This document shows positions 50,896 to 59,733 of a stretch of DNA of 62,176 bases, piece after piece. Each line of letters opens with the position of its first letter. The first letter of the stretch is position 1. The notes under the pieces were generated by a model. It did not search any database and was not told where the DNA came from. It saw only the letters and a program-made list of their open reading frames with translations. Position numbers and translations under genes: made by a program. Source of the stretch: Fimenecus sp964557975 (GTDB lineage Bacteria > Bacillota > Clostridia > Oscillospirales > Acutalibacteraceae); the NCBI GenBank assembly GCA_964557975.1, contig CAZLCG010000007.1, positions 1 through 62,176 on the forward strand, in the 5' to 3' direction.

Positions 50896-53021
50896 TCTTC
50901 CTCTTTTTTCGATTTTTTCTTTCTTTCGGCTTTCTTCTCAAAGCCGCATTTTTCGTCAAGGCAGCGAAGCACTCCGCCCTTACCCTTGAAAAGCGATTTT
51001 CCGCACTGAGGGCAGATTTCGTCCGTAGGCTTATCCCACGTCATAAAATTGCAGTCGGGATAACTGCCGCACCCGAAGAACGTATAGCCCTTTTTGCTCT
51101 TTTTCTCAATTACCTTGCCGCCGCATACGGGGCATTTTGCCTTTGTTTCAACAACAAACGGCTTGGTATTCTTACATTCGGGGTAACCGGGGCAAGCTAA
51201 GAATTTGCCGAATCTTCCGACCTTTACGACCATCATCCTGCCGCACTTTTCACAGGGAATATCCGTGACGTCCTCTTTAAGCTGAATTTTGACGCCGTTC
51301 ATATCCGTCTTTGCCTTTTCAAGCGATTTCTCAAAGCCGTCGTAAAACGTGTGAAGCATAGCGACATAATCAACGTCGCCGTTTTCAACCTTATCGAGGT
51401 CGGATTCCATATTGGCGGTAAATTTAACGTCGACTATTTTCGGGAACTGCTGTTCAAGCAATTTAACGACCGCCTCGCCGAGCTCGGTCGGCTTTAACTG
51501 CTTTTGCTCTCTTACAACATATTCACGGTTTAAAATTGTCGAAATGATTGAAACATAAGTACTCGGTCTGCCTACGCCGGTTTCTTCAAGGGTTTTAATA
51601 AGCGAAGGCTCCGTATACCTCGCGGGCGGCTGTGTAAAGTGCTGATTGCCGCCAAGCTCCTTTAATTTTAAAGCGTCGTTTTCCTCTATTGCGGGGATAA
51701 CGCCGTTATCCTCCTCGCCGTCGTCCGTACCCGCAACGTAAAGCCTTGTATAGCCGTCAAATCTTACGGTATATCCGCTTGCGGAGAAAAGGCAGTATTT
51801 GCCTTGCGCTTTATCCTCCGCCCTTGCGCCCTCAATTTCAACCTTTACCGTATCCTGAACGCAGTTAGCCATAAGGCTTGCCGTAAAGCGCTTCCAAATA
51901 AGCGAATACAGCTTAAACTGCTCGGAGGTAAGGCTGTCTTTAACCTTATCGGGCGAGAGCGACGGTATCGTCGGTCTTATCGCCTCGTGACCGTCCTGCG
52001 CCGAAGCCTTTGTTTTAAAATATCTCGGCTTTTCGGGAAGATATTTTTTCCCGAACTCATTTTCTATATATTCGTTGGCGGCGGATCTCGACTCCTCGGA
52101 AATACGTAAGGAGTCCGTTCTCATATAGGTTATAAGACCCGTTGTACCTATGCCTTTAACCTCCATACCTTCGTAAAGCTCCTGCGCGATTTTCATAGTG
52201 CGCTTGCCTTGGAAGCCTAATTTCCTTGAAGCCTCCTGCTGTAAGGTAGAGGTAGTAAACGGGGGAGCGGGCTGCTTCCTCCTCGTGCCCTTTTTAACCG
52301 ATTTTACGGAATACTCCGCTCCGTCAAGTCTGTTGAGACAGGAGTCCGCCTGCTCCTTGTTTTTAATTTTGACCTTACCGTTTTCATCCGCTGTCAGCGC
52401 GGCGGAAAAGGCTTTTTTGGACGACGGCGCAATAAATTTCGCGTCAATCGACCAATATTCCTCGGGCTTGAACGCACGGATTTCCTCCTCGCGGTCAACA
52501 ATAAGGCGCACCGCTACAGACTGCACTCTGCCCGCCGACAGTCCCCTTCTGATCTTCTGCGAAACGAACGGACTTAACTTATAGCCTACAAGGCGGTCCA
52601 AAATTCTTCTCGCCTGCTGGGCGTCAACCAAATTAAGGTCGATTTTTTCGGGATGCTCCATTCCGGCGGTTACGCTCGTTTTATTTATTTCGTTAAATTT
52701 AACCCTGTTTTTCTCATTCATATCAAGGTTAAGAACCGTTGCAAGATGCCACGAAATCGCTTCTCCCTCACGGTCGGGGTCGGTTGCAAGGTAAACGGCG
52801 TCGGAATCCTTTACCATTTCCTTTAACTGCTTTACCAACTTTTCCTTGCCCTTTACGACGGCGTATTTCGGCGCAAAATCGTTTTTTACGTCTACGCTCA
52901 GCTTCGCCGCGGGCAAATCCCTTATATGGCCTACCGAAGCGGTAACCTTATAATCCTTTCCGAGATATTTTTGAATTGTTTTTGCCTTTGACGGGGATTC
53001 GACAATTACTAATTTTGACAT
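50892..53021 (-). CDS. topA: DNA topoisomerase I
   Basis: A 709-residue type IA enzyme that relaxes negative supercoils. TOPRIM domain with DPDREGE (81-87), active tyrosine Y299 in LITYMRTDS, and three four-cysteine zinc ribbons at the C terminus (about 578-700). It ends in a lysine-rich tail. It has good spacing after dprA (19 bases). Confidence 0.97.
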   Translation of the reverse strand: MSKLVIVESPSKAKTIQKYLGKDYKVTASVGHIRDLPAAKLSVDVKNDFAPKYAVVKGKEKLVKQLKEMVKDSDAVYLATDPDREGEAISWHLATVLNLDMNEKNRVKFNEINKTSVTAGMEHPEKIDLNLVDAQQARRILDRLVGYKLSPFVSQKIRRGLSAGRVQSVAVRLIVDREEEIRAFKPEEYWSIDAKFIAPSSKKAFSAALTADENGKVKIKNKEQADSCLNRLDGAEYSVKSVKKGTRRKQPAPPFTTSTLQQEASRKLGFQGKRTMKIAQELYEGMEVKGIGTTGLITYMRTDSLRISEESRSAANEYIENEFGKKYLPEKPRYFKTKASAQDGHEAIRPTIPSLSPDKVKDSLTSEQFKLYSLIWKRFTASLMANCVQDTVKVEIEGARAEDKAQGKYCLFSASGYTVRFDGYTRLYVAGTDDGEEDNGVIPAIEENDALKLKELGGNQHFTQPPARYTEPSLIKTLEETGVGRPSTYVSIISTILNREYVVREQKQLKPTELGEAVVKLLEQQFPKIVDVKFTANMESDLDKVENGDVDYVAMLHTFYDGFEKSLEKAKTDMNGVKIQLKEDVTDIPCEKCGRMMVVKVGRFGKFLACPGYPECKNTKPFVVETKAKCPVCGGKVIEKKSKKGYTFFGCGSYPDCNFMTWDKPTDEICPQCGKSLFKGKGGVLRCLDEKCGFEKKAERKKKSKKEEE

Positions 53022-53040
53022 AATAGAATCATCCTGCTAT

Positions 53041-54249
53041 CTATATTTTTTTATATTTTTTACCCGGTAAGACTTCAATAACCGAAAGCATTTCCAGCTC
53101 TGTGATTCCCGAAAGAACCTTTCTTACCCCTAACCCCGAAGCCTTTACAATTTCATCGAAGTCCGTTTCGCCGTCTATCGTGCCGTAAACGGTTCTTGCG
53201 GTTTCGCTTGCGGATTCGGGCAATGCTTTCGGTATTGAAACCGTTTCATGCTCTTTTATGCTTTCTTCCGATTTGCCGCGCTTTACTGCCTTGCCCGTGC
53301 TCACGGCTCGGGTCATTTCGCCCTTTGCGAATATGTCCGCAAGCGATTCGTCGGAATTATCGATTTTTATTCTGTCCGGATACCGGTTATAATACTCCTC
53401 GACTATATCCCTTGCGGTAAACACAGGCTTCGCGCCGTCGCGTATGAGCCTGTTAGCGCCCGAAAACGATGATGAAAACACATCGCCCGGCACCGCAAAA
53501 ACATCCCTGTTCTGCTCAAGCGCGAGCCTTGCGGTAATGAGAGAACCGCTTCTCTCGCCCGCCTCAATTACTACCGTACCCAGCGACATACCCGATATAA
53601 TTCTGTTGCGCTTGGGGAAAGTATATTTTGAGGCCTTGTAAAACGGCGGATATTCCGTAACAAGAGCGCCGTTTTTTGCAATTTCACGGCGCAGAGCTTC
53701 ATTTTCTCTGAGATAATCGGTACCCAAACCGCAGCCGAGCACAGCGACAGTTTTTCCGCCCGCATACATAGCTCCCGTATGCGATGCGCTGTCGATCCCG
53801 AGCGCGCCGCCCGAGACCACGGTCATACCGCACCTTGCGATCATCCCCGCGAGAGCAGACGCCGCGCGCAAGCCGTAATCCGAGGCTTTTCTTGTACCGA
53901 CCATAGCTATCGGCAGGCAGGAATTAAGAATTGACGCGTCGCCGTCAACATAGAGAACCGACGGGAAGTTGCATATTTCACGAAGCCTTTGCGGATATTC
54001 AAAATCATCGGGAGTGATTATCTGCCAATGGTTTTTCATACACTCATTGATAATTCCGCCCGATTCCGACGGACTGAATTCGCAAAGATTTGCAATCTGA
54101 CGGGGAGTTAAAAGCCCCGAAATCTTCCATTCGTACCTTCCTGCCTCATAAAGCCGTCTTGCAGAGCCGAAATAATTTATGACGTCATCTGTTTTTGCGC
54201 CGTCACCCAAGGTGCGTGAAAGCCAAATCCAATACTCGCAATCTCTCAT
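53041..54249 (-). CDS. dprA: DNA-processing protein DprA
   Basis: A 402-residue RecA loader for incoming single-stranded DNA. An N-terminal helix-hairpin-helix-like part is followed by the Rossmann core with GTRKASDYG, VVSGGALGIDSASH and RNRIISGMS, and a C-terminal winged-helix region (about 340-402). ATG 54249 overlaps the stop of the methyltransferase gene as ATGA. No other competence gene is in the window. Confidence 0.93.
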   Translation of the reverse strand: MRDCEYWIWLSRTLGDGAKTDDVINYFGSARRLYEAGRYEWKISGLLTPRQIANLCEFSPSESGGIINECMKNHWQIITPDDFEYPQRLREICNFPSVLYVDGDASILNSCLPIAMVGTRKASDYGLRAASALAGMIARCGMTVVSGGALGIDSASHTGAMYAGGKTVAVLGCGLGTDYLRENEALRREIAKNGALVTEYPPFYKASKYTFPKRNRIISGMSLGTVVIEAGERSGSLITARLALEQNRDVFAVPGDVFSSSFSGANRLIRDGAKPVFTARDIVEEYYNRYPDRIKIDNSDESLADIFAKGEMTRAVSTGKAVKRGKSEESIKEHETVSIPKALPESASETARTVYGTIDGETDFDEIVKASGLGVRKVLSGITELEMLSVIEVLPGKKYKKI

Positions 54250-55031
54250 CGCATCATTTCCCACATGGTAATAACCGCCGCAGCCGAAGCGTTCAGCGAC
54301 TCCGCGCTGCCCTTCATTCTAATGGTCACACGGTTTTTCGCAGCGGCTTGAATTTCACGCGAAACTCCGCCGCCCTCATTGCCGATTACCGCGACAGCCC
54401 CTGAGCCGAAGGAAAGCGAGGTAATGTCCCGAGCGTTTGAGTCGGGGACGGTCGCAAAAGTAAACATTCCGTTTTCACGCGCGTCACAGACAAGCCCCGC
54501 AAGGTCGTCGGTTTCAATCAGGTTAATTCTCAAAAGGCTGCCCATAGACGCTCTTAACGCTTTCGGGTTATATCTGTCGCACCCCGAATACACAATTACT
54601 CCGTCTATTCCGAGCGCCTCCGCCGTCCTTGCCGCGGCGCCGAAATTCTGCGGATTCTGAATATTGTCAAGCGCTATATATATATTATTATACCTTATGC
54701 CGTTTTCTTCCCGTTGTTTCATTTCGGCAACGCAAAAAATGCCTTGGGAATTTACAGTATCCGAAAGCTTATCAGCAACCCCGTCTGTAATTAAATATAC
54801 CCTTTCGGCGGAATCCGAAATTTTCCGCGCCCTTTCGCCGTATTTTGCGATTGCCGCTTCGGTGAAATACGCCTCTTTAATTTCGTAACCGCTCAAAACA
54901 GCGTCACGGCAGAGCCTGAGTCCTTCGCAGACAAACAGCCCGCTTTCCTTTCTCTGACGGGAATTTTTGACAAGCTTGCTTACATATTTTATTTTTTCGT
55001 TATTACGGCTTGTAATTTCAATATAATTCAT
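54246..55031 (-). CDS. TrmH/SpoU-family RNA 2'-O-methyltransferase (RlmB-like)
   Basis: A 261-residue protein with an N-terminal L30e-like substrate domain and a SPOUT knot domain: LDNIQNPQNFGAAARTAE (motif 1), VIGNEGGGVS (motif 2) and RMKGSAESLNASAAAVITMW (motif 3). It methylates a ribose in rRNA or tRNA; the site is not readable. The start at ATG 55031 has only a weak ribosome site. It begins just after the rplT terminator, so its expression may depend on read-through. Confidence 0.88.
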   Translation of the reverse strand: MNYIEITSRNNEKIKYVSKLVKNSRQRKESGLFVCEGLRLCRDAVLSGYEIKEAYFTEAAIAKYGERARKISDSAERVYLITDGVADKLSDTVNSQGIFCVAEMKQREENGIRYNNIYIALDNIQNPQNFGAAARTAEALGIDGVIVYSGCDRYNPKALRASMGSLLRINLIETDDLAGLVCDARENGMFTFATVPDSNARDITSLSFGSGAVAVIGNEGGGVSREIQAAAKNRVTIRMKGSAESLNASAAAVITMWEMMR

Positions 55032-55042
55032 ATACCGATACC

Positions 55043-55074
55043 ACAAAAGAACCACGCCCGTACAGGGGCGTGGT
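55043..55074 (-). terminator. Terminator of infC-rpmI-rplT
   Basis: A perfect nine-base stem ACCACGCCC / GGGCGTGGT (55051-55059, 55066-55074) with a six-base loop. On the minus strand it is followed by TCTTTTG. Confidence 0.85.
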
Positions 55075-55080
55075 TATAGC

Positions 55081-55437
55081 TTATTTAAGAGCTGCTTTTG
55101 CCTGTTCCGTAAGAGCTGTAAAAGCGGCGGGATCCGAAATTGCAATTTCGGAAAGCATTTTGCGGTTAAGCGCAACCCCTGCCTTTGAAAGACCGTTGAT
55201 AAATGTCGAATAATTCATACCGTTCTGCTTGCAGGCTGCCGAAATTCTTGTAATCCAAAGTCTTCTGAAATCTCTTTTTTTCTGCTTCCTGCCGATATAT
55301 GCGTACTGACCTGATTTCATAACCGCCTGCTTTGCGGTCTTAAAAAGCCTTGATTTGGAGCCGTAGTATCCCTTTGCAAGCTTTAATGTTTTATTCCTTC
55401 TTTTGCGAGTCATCATCGCACCCTTAATACGAGCCAT
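55081..55437 (-). CDS. rplT: 50S ribosomal protein L20
   Basis: A 118-residue L20 with the usual basic N terminus (MARIKGAMMTRKRRNKTLKL) and the R-LWI-RI segment. It assembles early in the 50S subunit and, in Firmicutes, represses this operon by binding the leader upstream of infC. It lies 49 bases after rpmI. Confidence 0.98.
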   Translation of the reverse strand: MARIKGAMMTRKRRNKTLKLAKGYYGSKSRLFKTAKQAVMKSGQYAYIGRKQKKRDFRRLWITRISAACKQNGMNYSTFINGLSKAGVALNRKMLSEIAISDPAAFTALTEQAKAALK

Positions 55438-55486
55438 TTATATGTTACCTCCGAAAATTTTGTAGTAAGCGCAATTACCGCGCAGA

Positions 55487-55684
55487 TTATTTGTAAGGAA
55501 CAAGACGCTTGATCTGTTTCTGATTTGTCTTGTCCGCAACAGAAGTCTTGCGAAGATTTCTTTTTCTTTTTGTACTCTTCTTATTAAGAATGTGCGACTT
55601 GTAAGCATGAGCTCTTATGGGCTTACCGTTCTTTGACATTTTAAAGCGCTTTTTAGCTCCGCTGTGTGTTTTGATTTTAGGCAT
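55487..55684 (-). CDS. rpmI: 50S ribosomal protein L35
   Basis: A 65-residue L35, strongly basic, with MPKIKTHSGAKKRFK at the start and the AYKSHILNKKSTKRKRNLRK core. It is the middle gene of the infC-rpmI-rplT operon. Confidence 0.98.
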   Translation of the reverse strand: MPKIKTHSGAKKRFKMSKNGKPIRAHAYKSHILNKKSTKRKRNLRKTSVADKTNQKQIKRLVPYK

Positions 55685-55709
55685 TGATTTATCCTCCCAG
55701 AATTATTTT

Positions 55710-56228
55710 TTACTTTTTTGCCGCAGGGGCCAAGAACATAAGCATTTGCCGTCCTTCGAGCTTGGCGGGCTTCTCAACCGACGCGTAATCGCTTACAACC
55801 TCGGCAAATTTTTTCATTGTTTCTTCACCGATTTGAGGATGAGCCATTTCGCGTCCTCTGAAGCGTATCGAAACCTTGACCTTGTGACCCGAATTTAAAA
55901 ATTTTATTGCCTGATTAGCCTTGGTATCAAAATCATGCGTATCAATATTAAGAGAAAGCCTGATTTCCTTCGTTTCAATGACGCGCTGGTTTTTCTTGTT
56001 TTCCTTCTCTTTTTTAGCCTGCTCGAATCTGTACTTGCCGTAGTCCATTATCTTGCACACGGGCGGGTTCGCCGTTGGCGCGATTTTAACGAGGTCAAGG
56101 TTTTTTTCCTCAGCCTTTTTAAGCGCCTGTTTAGCGGACATAATACCGAGCTGTTCGCCGTCTGACGAAATAACCCTGACTTCCCTGTCACGGATATCTT
56201 CGTTCAGCTGCATTTCTTTGATACCGAT
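55710..56228 (-). CDS. infC: Translation initiation factor IF-3, probable AUC start
   Basis: IF-3 with both domains and the linker: LNEDIRDREVRVIS at the N terminus and a C-terminal half with IRFRGREMAHPQIGEE. It inspects the start codon and the initiator tRNA on the 30S subunit. The first in-frame ATG (56213) has no ribosome site at a usable distance. GGGAG (56238-56242) lies nine bases before an in-frame ATC at 56226-56228, and a stop codon precedes that. I therefore place the start at AUC (172 residues; 167 if ATG). Rare starts in infC are a known means of autoregulation by IF-3. Confidence 0.93.
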   Translation of the reverse strand: MGIKEMQLNEDIRDREVRVISSDGEQLGIMSAKQALKKAEEKNLDLVKIAPTANPPVCKIMDYGKYRFEQAKKEKENKKNQRVIETKEIRLSLNIDTHDFDTKANQAIKFLNSGHKVKVSIRFRGREMAHPQIGEETMKKFAEVVSDYASVEKPAKLEGRQMLMFLAPAAKK

Positions 56229-56364
56229 AAATAATCACTCCCAATAAAAAATCAAAGCGTGAACGGATTTCCGTTCACGCTCAATACACAATAAGACGTC
56301 GCTTAAAAGTATTGACCTGTTTCATCAGAAAATCACAGGTGAGAACGGAGTTCTTCTTTGTTGT
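56229..56364 (-). promoter_or_regulatory. L20-type attenuated leader of infC-rpmI-rplT
   Basis: About 135 bases between the promoter and infC. It contains a perfect terminator hairpin AGCGTGAACGG / CCGTTCACGCT (56256-56266, 56271-56281; 4-base loop), followed on the minus strand by TTTGATTTTTT, immediately before the infC ribosome site. The arrangement is that of the Firmicute L20 leader, where bound L20 favours termination. The L20-binding fold was not verified base by base. Confidence 0.75.
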
Positions 56365-56370
56365 ACCGAT

Positions 56371-56399
56371 ATTATATGCGCTCTCGCCGCATTTGTCAA
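56371..56399 (-). promoter_or_regulatory. Consensus promoter of infC-rpmI-rplT
   Basis: Minus strand: perfect TTGACA (56394-56399), a 17-base spacer, perfect TATAAT (56371-56376). It is the strongest sigma-A promoter in the window, as expected for ribosomal protein genes. Confidence 0.92.
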
Positions 56400-56467
56400 G
56401 AATTTTTTCGGTTTAATTTAAAAAGGCGGAAAAATATAAATTAACAAAAGAACAAAACGTTGCTTGT

Positions 56468-56496
56468 TTGACGCCTAACGGAAGTTATGTTACAAT
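56468..56496 (+). promoter_or_regulatory. Promoter of the small membrane protein gene
   Basis: TTGACG (56468-56473), a 17-base spacer, TACAAT (56491-56496). A short palindrome CGGTTAAACCG (56512-56522) lies in the early leader. The promoter is divergent from infC. Confidence 0.7.
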
Positions 56497-56547
56497 AAAT
56501 ACACAGGTTAACGGTTAAACCGACTTGATTTTTTACGGAGGGATAAT

Positions 56548-56832
56548 ATGATTTACTTTATTATTATTGTCATTATAGCCTACGGTATACTAAACATTCC
56601 CTTTGCCAATCAAATTGCTTCTCCCTTTCTTGCCGTTGTTTTCATTTATACAGCGGTTATGCTTCACGATATGTACGACGAACAAAAGCAAATAAAGCGG
56701 GAGCTGTCCGAAATAAAGGAAATGCTTTCCTCCGCAGAGTTTCAGAAAGATAAGCCTTGTATTGAAAATGAGGAAAACGCGGCTGAAGGAAACAGTATCG
56801 AAGCTGAAAGCGATTCGGATTCCCTCAAGTAA
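56548..56832 (+). CDS. Small membrane protein with charged tail, function unknown
   Basis: A 94-residue protein with one or two hydrophobic segments (about 2-17 and 26-40), then a charged helix (YDEQKQIKRELSEIKEML) and an acidic, low-complexity end. The helix could form a coiled coil. It begins at ATG 56548 with GGAGGG upstream, has a promoter and a terminator of its own, and is monocistronic. I do not recognise a family. Confidence 0.75.
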   Translation: MIYFIIIVIIAYGILNIPFANQIASPFLAVVFIYTAVMLHDMYDEQKQIKRELSEIKEMLSSAEFQKDKPCIENEENAAEGNSIEAESDSDSLK

Positions 56833-56857
56833 ATCCCTTCAATCAGGTTTCGTTAAA

Positions 56858-56906
56858 TTGCGCAGGCTCATTCTTTGTGTGCCTGCGCAATAATTTTTAT
56901 TTTTTC
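56858..56906 (+). terminator. Terminator of the small membrane protein gene
   Basis: A perfect ten-base stem TTGCGCAGGC / GCCTGCGCAA (56858-56867, 56881-56890), then TAATTTTTATTTTTT. It may also stop GH3 transcripts from the other side, though the T run there is weaker. Confidence 0.88.
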
Positions 56907-56937
56907 AAAATACGGTACGAAGCTCATTATATAAAAG

Positions 56938-59373
56938 TCATAATTCCTTCCCCGAACGGATTATATAATTCAAAACGTTTTCGGCGGTTCTCTGCATTTC
57001 GCCCAAGGTTATCCCGTCAGGCTTTCCGTAGGTTTCAAGAAGCGTGCCGTCGGCCTCTGCGGATTTGCTCGCAGCGGTTTTAGCGCCGGGCATAAGCACA
57101 TCGACCTGCGCGCGCACACGGTAGGCGTTGCCCGACATTTCGGGGAACTCGGGCGACGGAGCGTATCGCATCCACCAATCGGTCATAACGTTGCCCTTAT
57201 AGCCCCACTCATCTCTTAAAACAACCGTGCAAAGCTCGTAATTGTAATGGCTCCACACGCCGTTAATCTTGTTGTAGCTTGTCATAATGTTTAGCGGCTC
57301 GGACTGCCTGACGCATATTTCAAAGCCCTTTAAATATATCTCACGAAGCGCGCGCTGTGATAAAACCGAATTGTTATAATTGCGGTTATACTCCTGATTA
57401 TTGCACGCAAAATGCTTAGGACACGCAGAAACGTTGTTTTTCTGAATACCGCCGACTGTTGCCGCCGCCATTTTGCCCGTAAGATACGGGTCCTCCGAGT
57501 AATACTCGAAATTTCTGCCGCACAGCGGATTTCTGTGAATATTCATTCCCGGCGCCAAAAGTATGTCGCTCCCGCGCTCGAGCATTTCCTTACCCATACC
57601 GTCAAACAGCTCTTTTACAAGCTCGGTATTCCAAGTGCAGGCAAGCGCGGTTCCGCACGGAATAAGCGAGCATGAAGCTCTTAGCCTTATACCCGACGGA
57701 CCGTCCGTCGCGGTCATAGGAGGAATCCCCTTGTCCCTCAAAGATTTCGACACGCCGCCCAGAACACCCGCGTTGCCGTCCGCGCCGAGCTTACTCGACA
57801 TCATCCCCTCGCCTCGGCTGATAAGCTCAAGCTCATCAAAAGAAAGCTGGGCGACGAAGTCACGCATATTGACTTTACCGTCTTTAACATCCTTTAGCTT
57901 ATAGCCCCTGTCGCCCGTAATTTCCGTACCCTCGGGCAAGCCTTCAAGAATACGATTTTTTAAGTCAACCGTTCTTGCAGGCGTAGTTTCGTGCCGAACA
58001 ACAAGCCTTCCGTCCTTTTCTTTTGCCGTAAAACGGTGGAAAACATCCTCGGGTCTGACCGCCATAACCTCGGTAAGGCGCTGTAAAACGACCGTTTCTT
58101 TGAGCGAATAGGAAAATACCTTTCGGCAGCTTCTTACGCTGTTTCCGAGGTAAAACGAGTATTCGCCGTTTTCGAGGACATAGCAGTTTTTATTGCCCGA
58201 CCTTCCGCTGTCGTCAAAGGACGCGTATGAATATCGGTCAATTTTCATTGTAAGCATTTGAGCTTCCTCGGGCTGTAAAAGCCTCGTTTTCTCAAATCCG
58301 ACAAGAACCCTTGACGGCTTGCCGAGAGCGCCCTGCGGACATTCCGCGTAAAGCTGCGCGACCTCTTTTCCCGCTGCTTTGCCCGTATTCCTCACCTGCG
58401 CGGTTATTGTTACAACGCCGTCATTTTCGCAGGCGCTTTTACACTCGATTTCAAACTCCGTATAGGAAAGCCCGAAGCCGAATTCATAAAGCGCCTTTTC
58501 GGGCGCAAACGTCTCGAAGTAGCGGTATCCGACAAAAATATCCTCCTCGTACTGATTCTGATCCTTGTTGCCGAAATGGTCGCTTCCCGAATAATACTTA
58601 TATTTCCTTGCAACAGTGTCCGTAAGCTTTCCGCTCGGCGAAACTTTGCCGCTTAGCACGTCGGCAACGGCGTTTCCGCTCTCCATGCCGCCCTGCCAAA
58701 CAAGCATAACGGCGCCTATCTTATCGCCGTAATTATTGATTTCTTCAAAATCCGTAATACTGCCTACATTAAGTATAAGTGCAACCTTACCGAAACGGGC
58801 GCACACAGCGTCAAGCATCTTTTTCTCACCCTTGGCAAGATAAAAGCTCCCTCTTTTAAGAACGTTTTCCCTGTCTTCGCCTGCGGAACGTCCGATTACG
58901 ACAAGCGCGCTGTCGCTTATCCTTGCGGCATTTGAAACAACGCTCTCGGACAACGGCATTTCAGGGTATGACCTCGGCCAATGCCCCCAGAAGCCGGGAT
59001 CAGGTACGTTCCTTTTATTGCAGCACCATTCGTAATATATGTTTTTTAACTCCTCGCAGACCTTAAAGCCTCCGCAGTTGTCAATACCCTGCATAAGGCT
59101 TACCTTATACGGCGCGCATACGTCTCCGCCCGAGCCGTTTCCGACATAGAACCAATCGTTCTGCACCCTGCCGAAAACCGCAACGGTACTGTCCTCGGAA
59201 AAAGGCAGAACGCCGTTATTCTTTAAAAGCACGCAACCTTCTGCCGCCGCCTGTCTTAAAACGGGCGCAAGGTCTTTATTAACATCGCCTCCGGCAATTC
59301 CGCCCGTCTGCTCCTGAGCCAGTTCACTGCCCGATATTTTCCTGATAAGCCTATTGATTATTTTCATTTTCAC
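56938..59373 (-). CDS. GH3 beta-glycosidase with permuted domain order
   Basis: An 811-residue glycoside hydrolase family 3 enzyme without a signal peptide. The order is reversed from the usual one: the alpha/beta-sandwich domain comes first (about 35-300, with VLLKNNGVLPF and VWQGGMESGNAVADVLSG), then a fibronectin III-like domain (about 310-430), and the (beta/alpha)8 barrel last (about 500-800). The barrel has ATDGPSGIR, GRNFEYYSEDP, CPKHFACNNQE and nucleophile D732 in NVMTDWW. Such inverted GH3 proteins are known from rumen and gut bacteria. The substrate is probably a beta-glucoside. It has its own promoter. Confidence 0.93.
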   Translation of the reverse strand: MKMKIINRLIRKISGSELAQEQTGGIAGGDVNKDLAPVLRQAAAEGCVLLKNNGVLPFSEDSTVAVFGRVQNDWFYVGNGSGGDVCAPYKVSLMQGIDNCGGFKVCEELKNIYYEWCCNKRNVPDPGFWGHWPRSYPEMPLSESVVSNAARISDSALVVIGRSAGEDRENVLKRGSFYLAKGEKKMLDAVCARFGKVALILNVGSITDFEEINNYGDKIGAVMLVWQGGMESGNAVADVLSGKVSPSGKLTDTVARKYKYYSGSDHFGNKDQNQYEEDIFVGYRYFETFAPEKALYEFGFGLSYTEFEIECKSACENDGVVTITAQVRNTGKAAGKEVAQLYAECPQGALGKPSRVLVGFEKTRLLQPEEAQMLTMKIDRYSYASFDDSGRSGNKNCYVLENGEYSFYLGNSVRSCRKVFSYSLKETVVLQRLTEVMAVRPEDVFHRFTAKEKDGRLVVRHETTPARTVDLKNRILEGLPEGTEITGDRGYKLKDVKDGKVNMRDFVAQLSFDELELISRGEGMMSSKLGADGNAGVLGGVSKSLRDKGIPPMTATDGPSGIRLRASCSLIPCGTALACTWNTELVKELFDGMGKEMLERGSDILLAPGMNIHRNPLCGRNFEYYSEDPYLTGKMAAATVGGIQKNNVSACPKHFACNNQEYNRNYNNSVLSQRALREIYLKGFEICVRQSEPLNIMTSYNKINGVWSHYNYELCTVVLRDEWGYKGNVMTDWWMRYAPSPEFPEMSGNAYRVRAQVDVLMPGAKTAASKSAEADGTLLETYGKPDGITLGEMQRTAENVLNYIIRSGKEL

Positions 59374-59413
59374 GCCGCCTTACAGCTTGTTTTTTCTGTA
59401 TAAAGCCAATAAA

Positions 59414-59442
59414 ATTATAACATCTGAAATTATTTTGAGCAA
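59414..59442 (-). promoter_or_regulatory. Promoter of the GH3 gene
   Basis: Minus strand: TTGCTC (59437-59442), a 17-base spacer, perfect TATAAT (59414-59419), about 40 bases before the ATG. Confidence 0.65.
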
Positions 59443-59557
59443 CCTTAAAGCCTTAATAAAAACCGCATAATAATATGCAAAATATACAAAAAACAATGCT
59501 GTTCTTCGCCACAGTGTTCAAATTCAGTCCTTAAAGGTATTTTTTGTTATTTTTTTC

Positions 59558-59610
59558 TTGTATTACCCCTAACCGCTGTGATAAAATAAATGTTAAAGTT
59601 AATTTATCAC
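59558..59610 (+). promoter_or_regulatory. Candidate promoter and operator of the TetR gene
   Basis: TTGTAT (59558-59563), an 18-base spacer, TAAAAT (59582-59587). An inverted repeat GTGATAAA / TTTATCAC (59578-59585, 59603-59610; 17-base gap) overlaps the -10 box, a fitting place for TetR autorepression. The leader to the ATG is about 140 bases and includes CGGAGC / GCTCCG (59664-59678) and a TTTTTT run near 59690. Otherwise the 360-base gap holds no gene that I can see. Confidence 0.45.
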
Positions 59611-59733
59611 CGCACAATTTCACATTTACGGTATAAACCAAGTATCGTTTTAAGCGGGCTTGACGGAGCGCTGCTCCGATTTAAAGAGCTTTTTTACAAA
59701 TATGAATTTTTTCATAACGGCAGGTGAAAGCAA

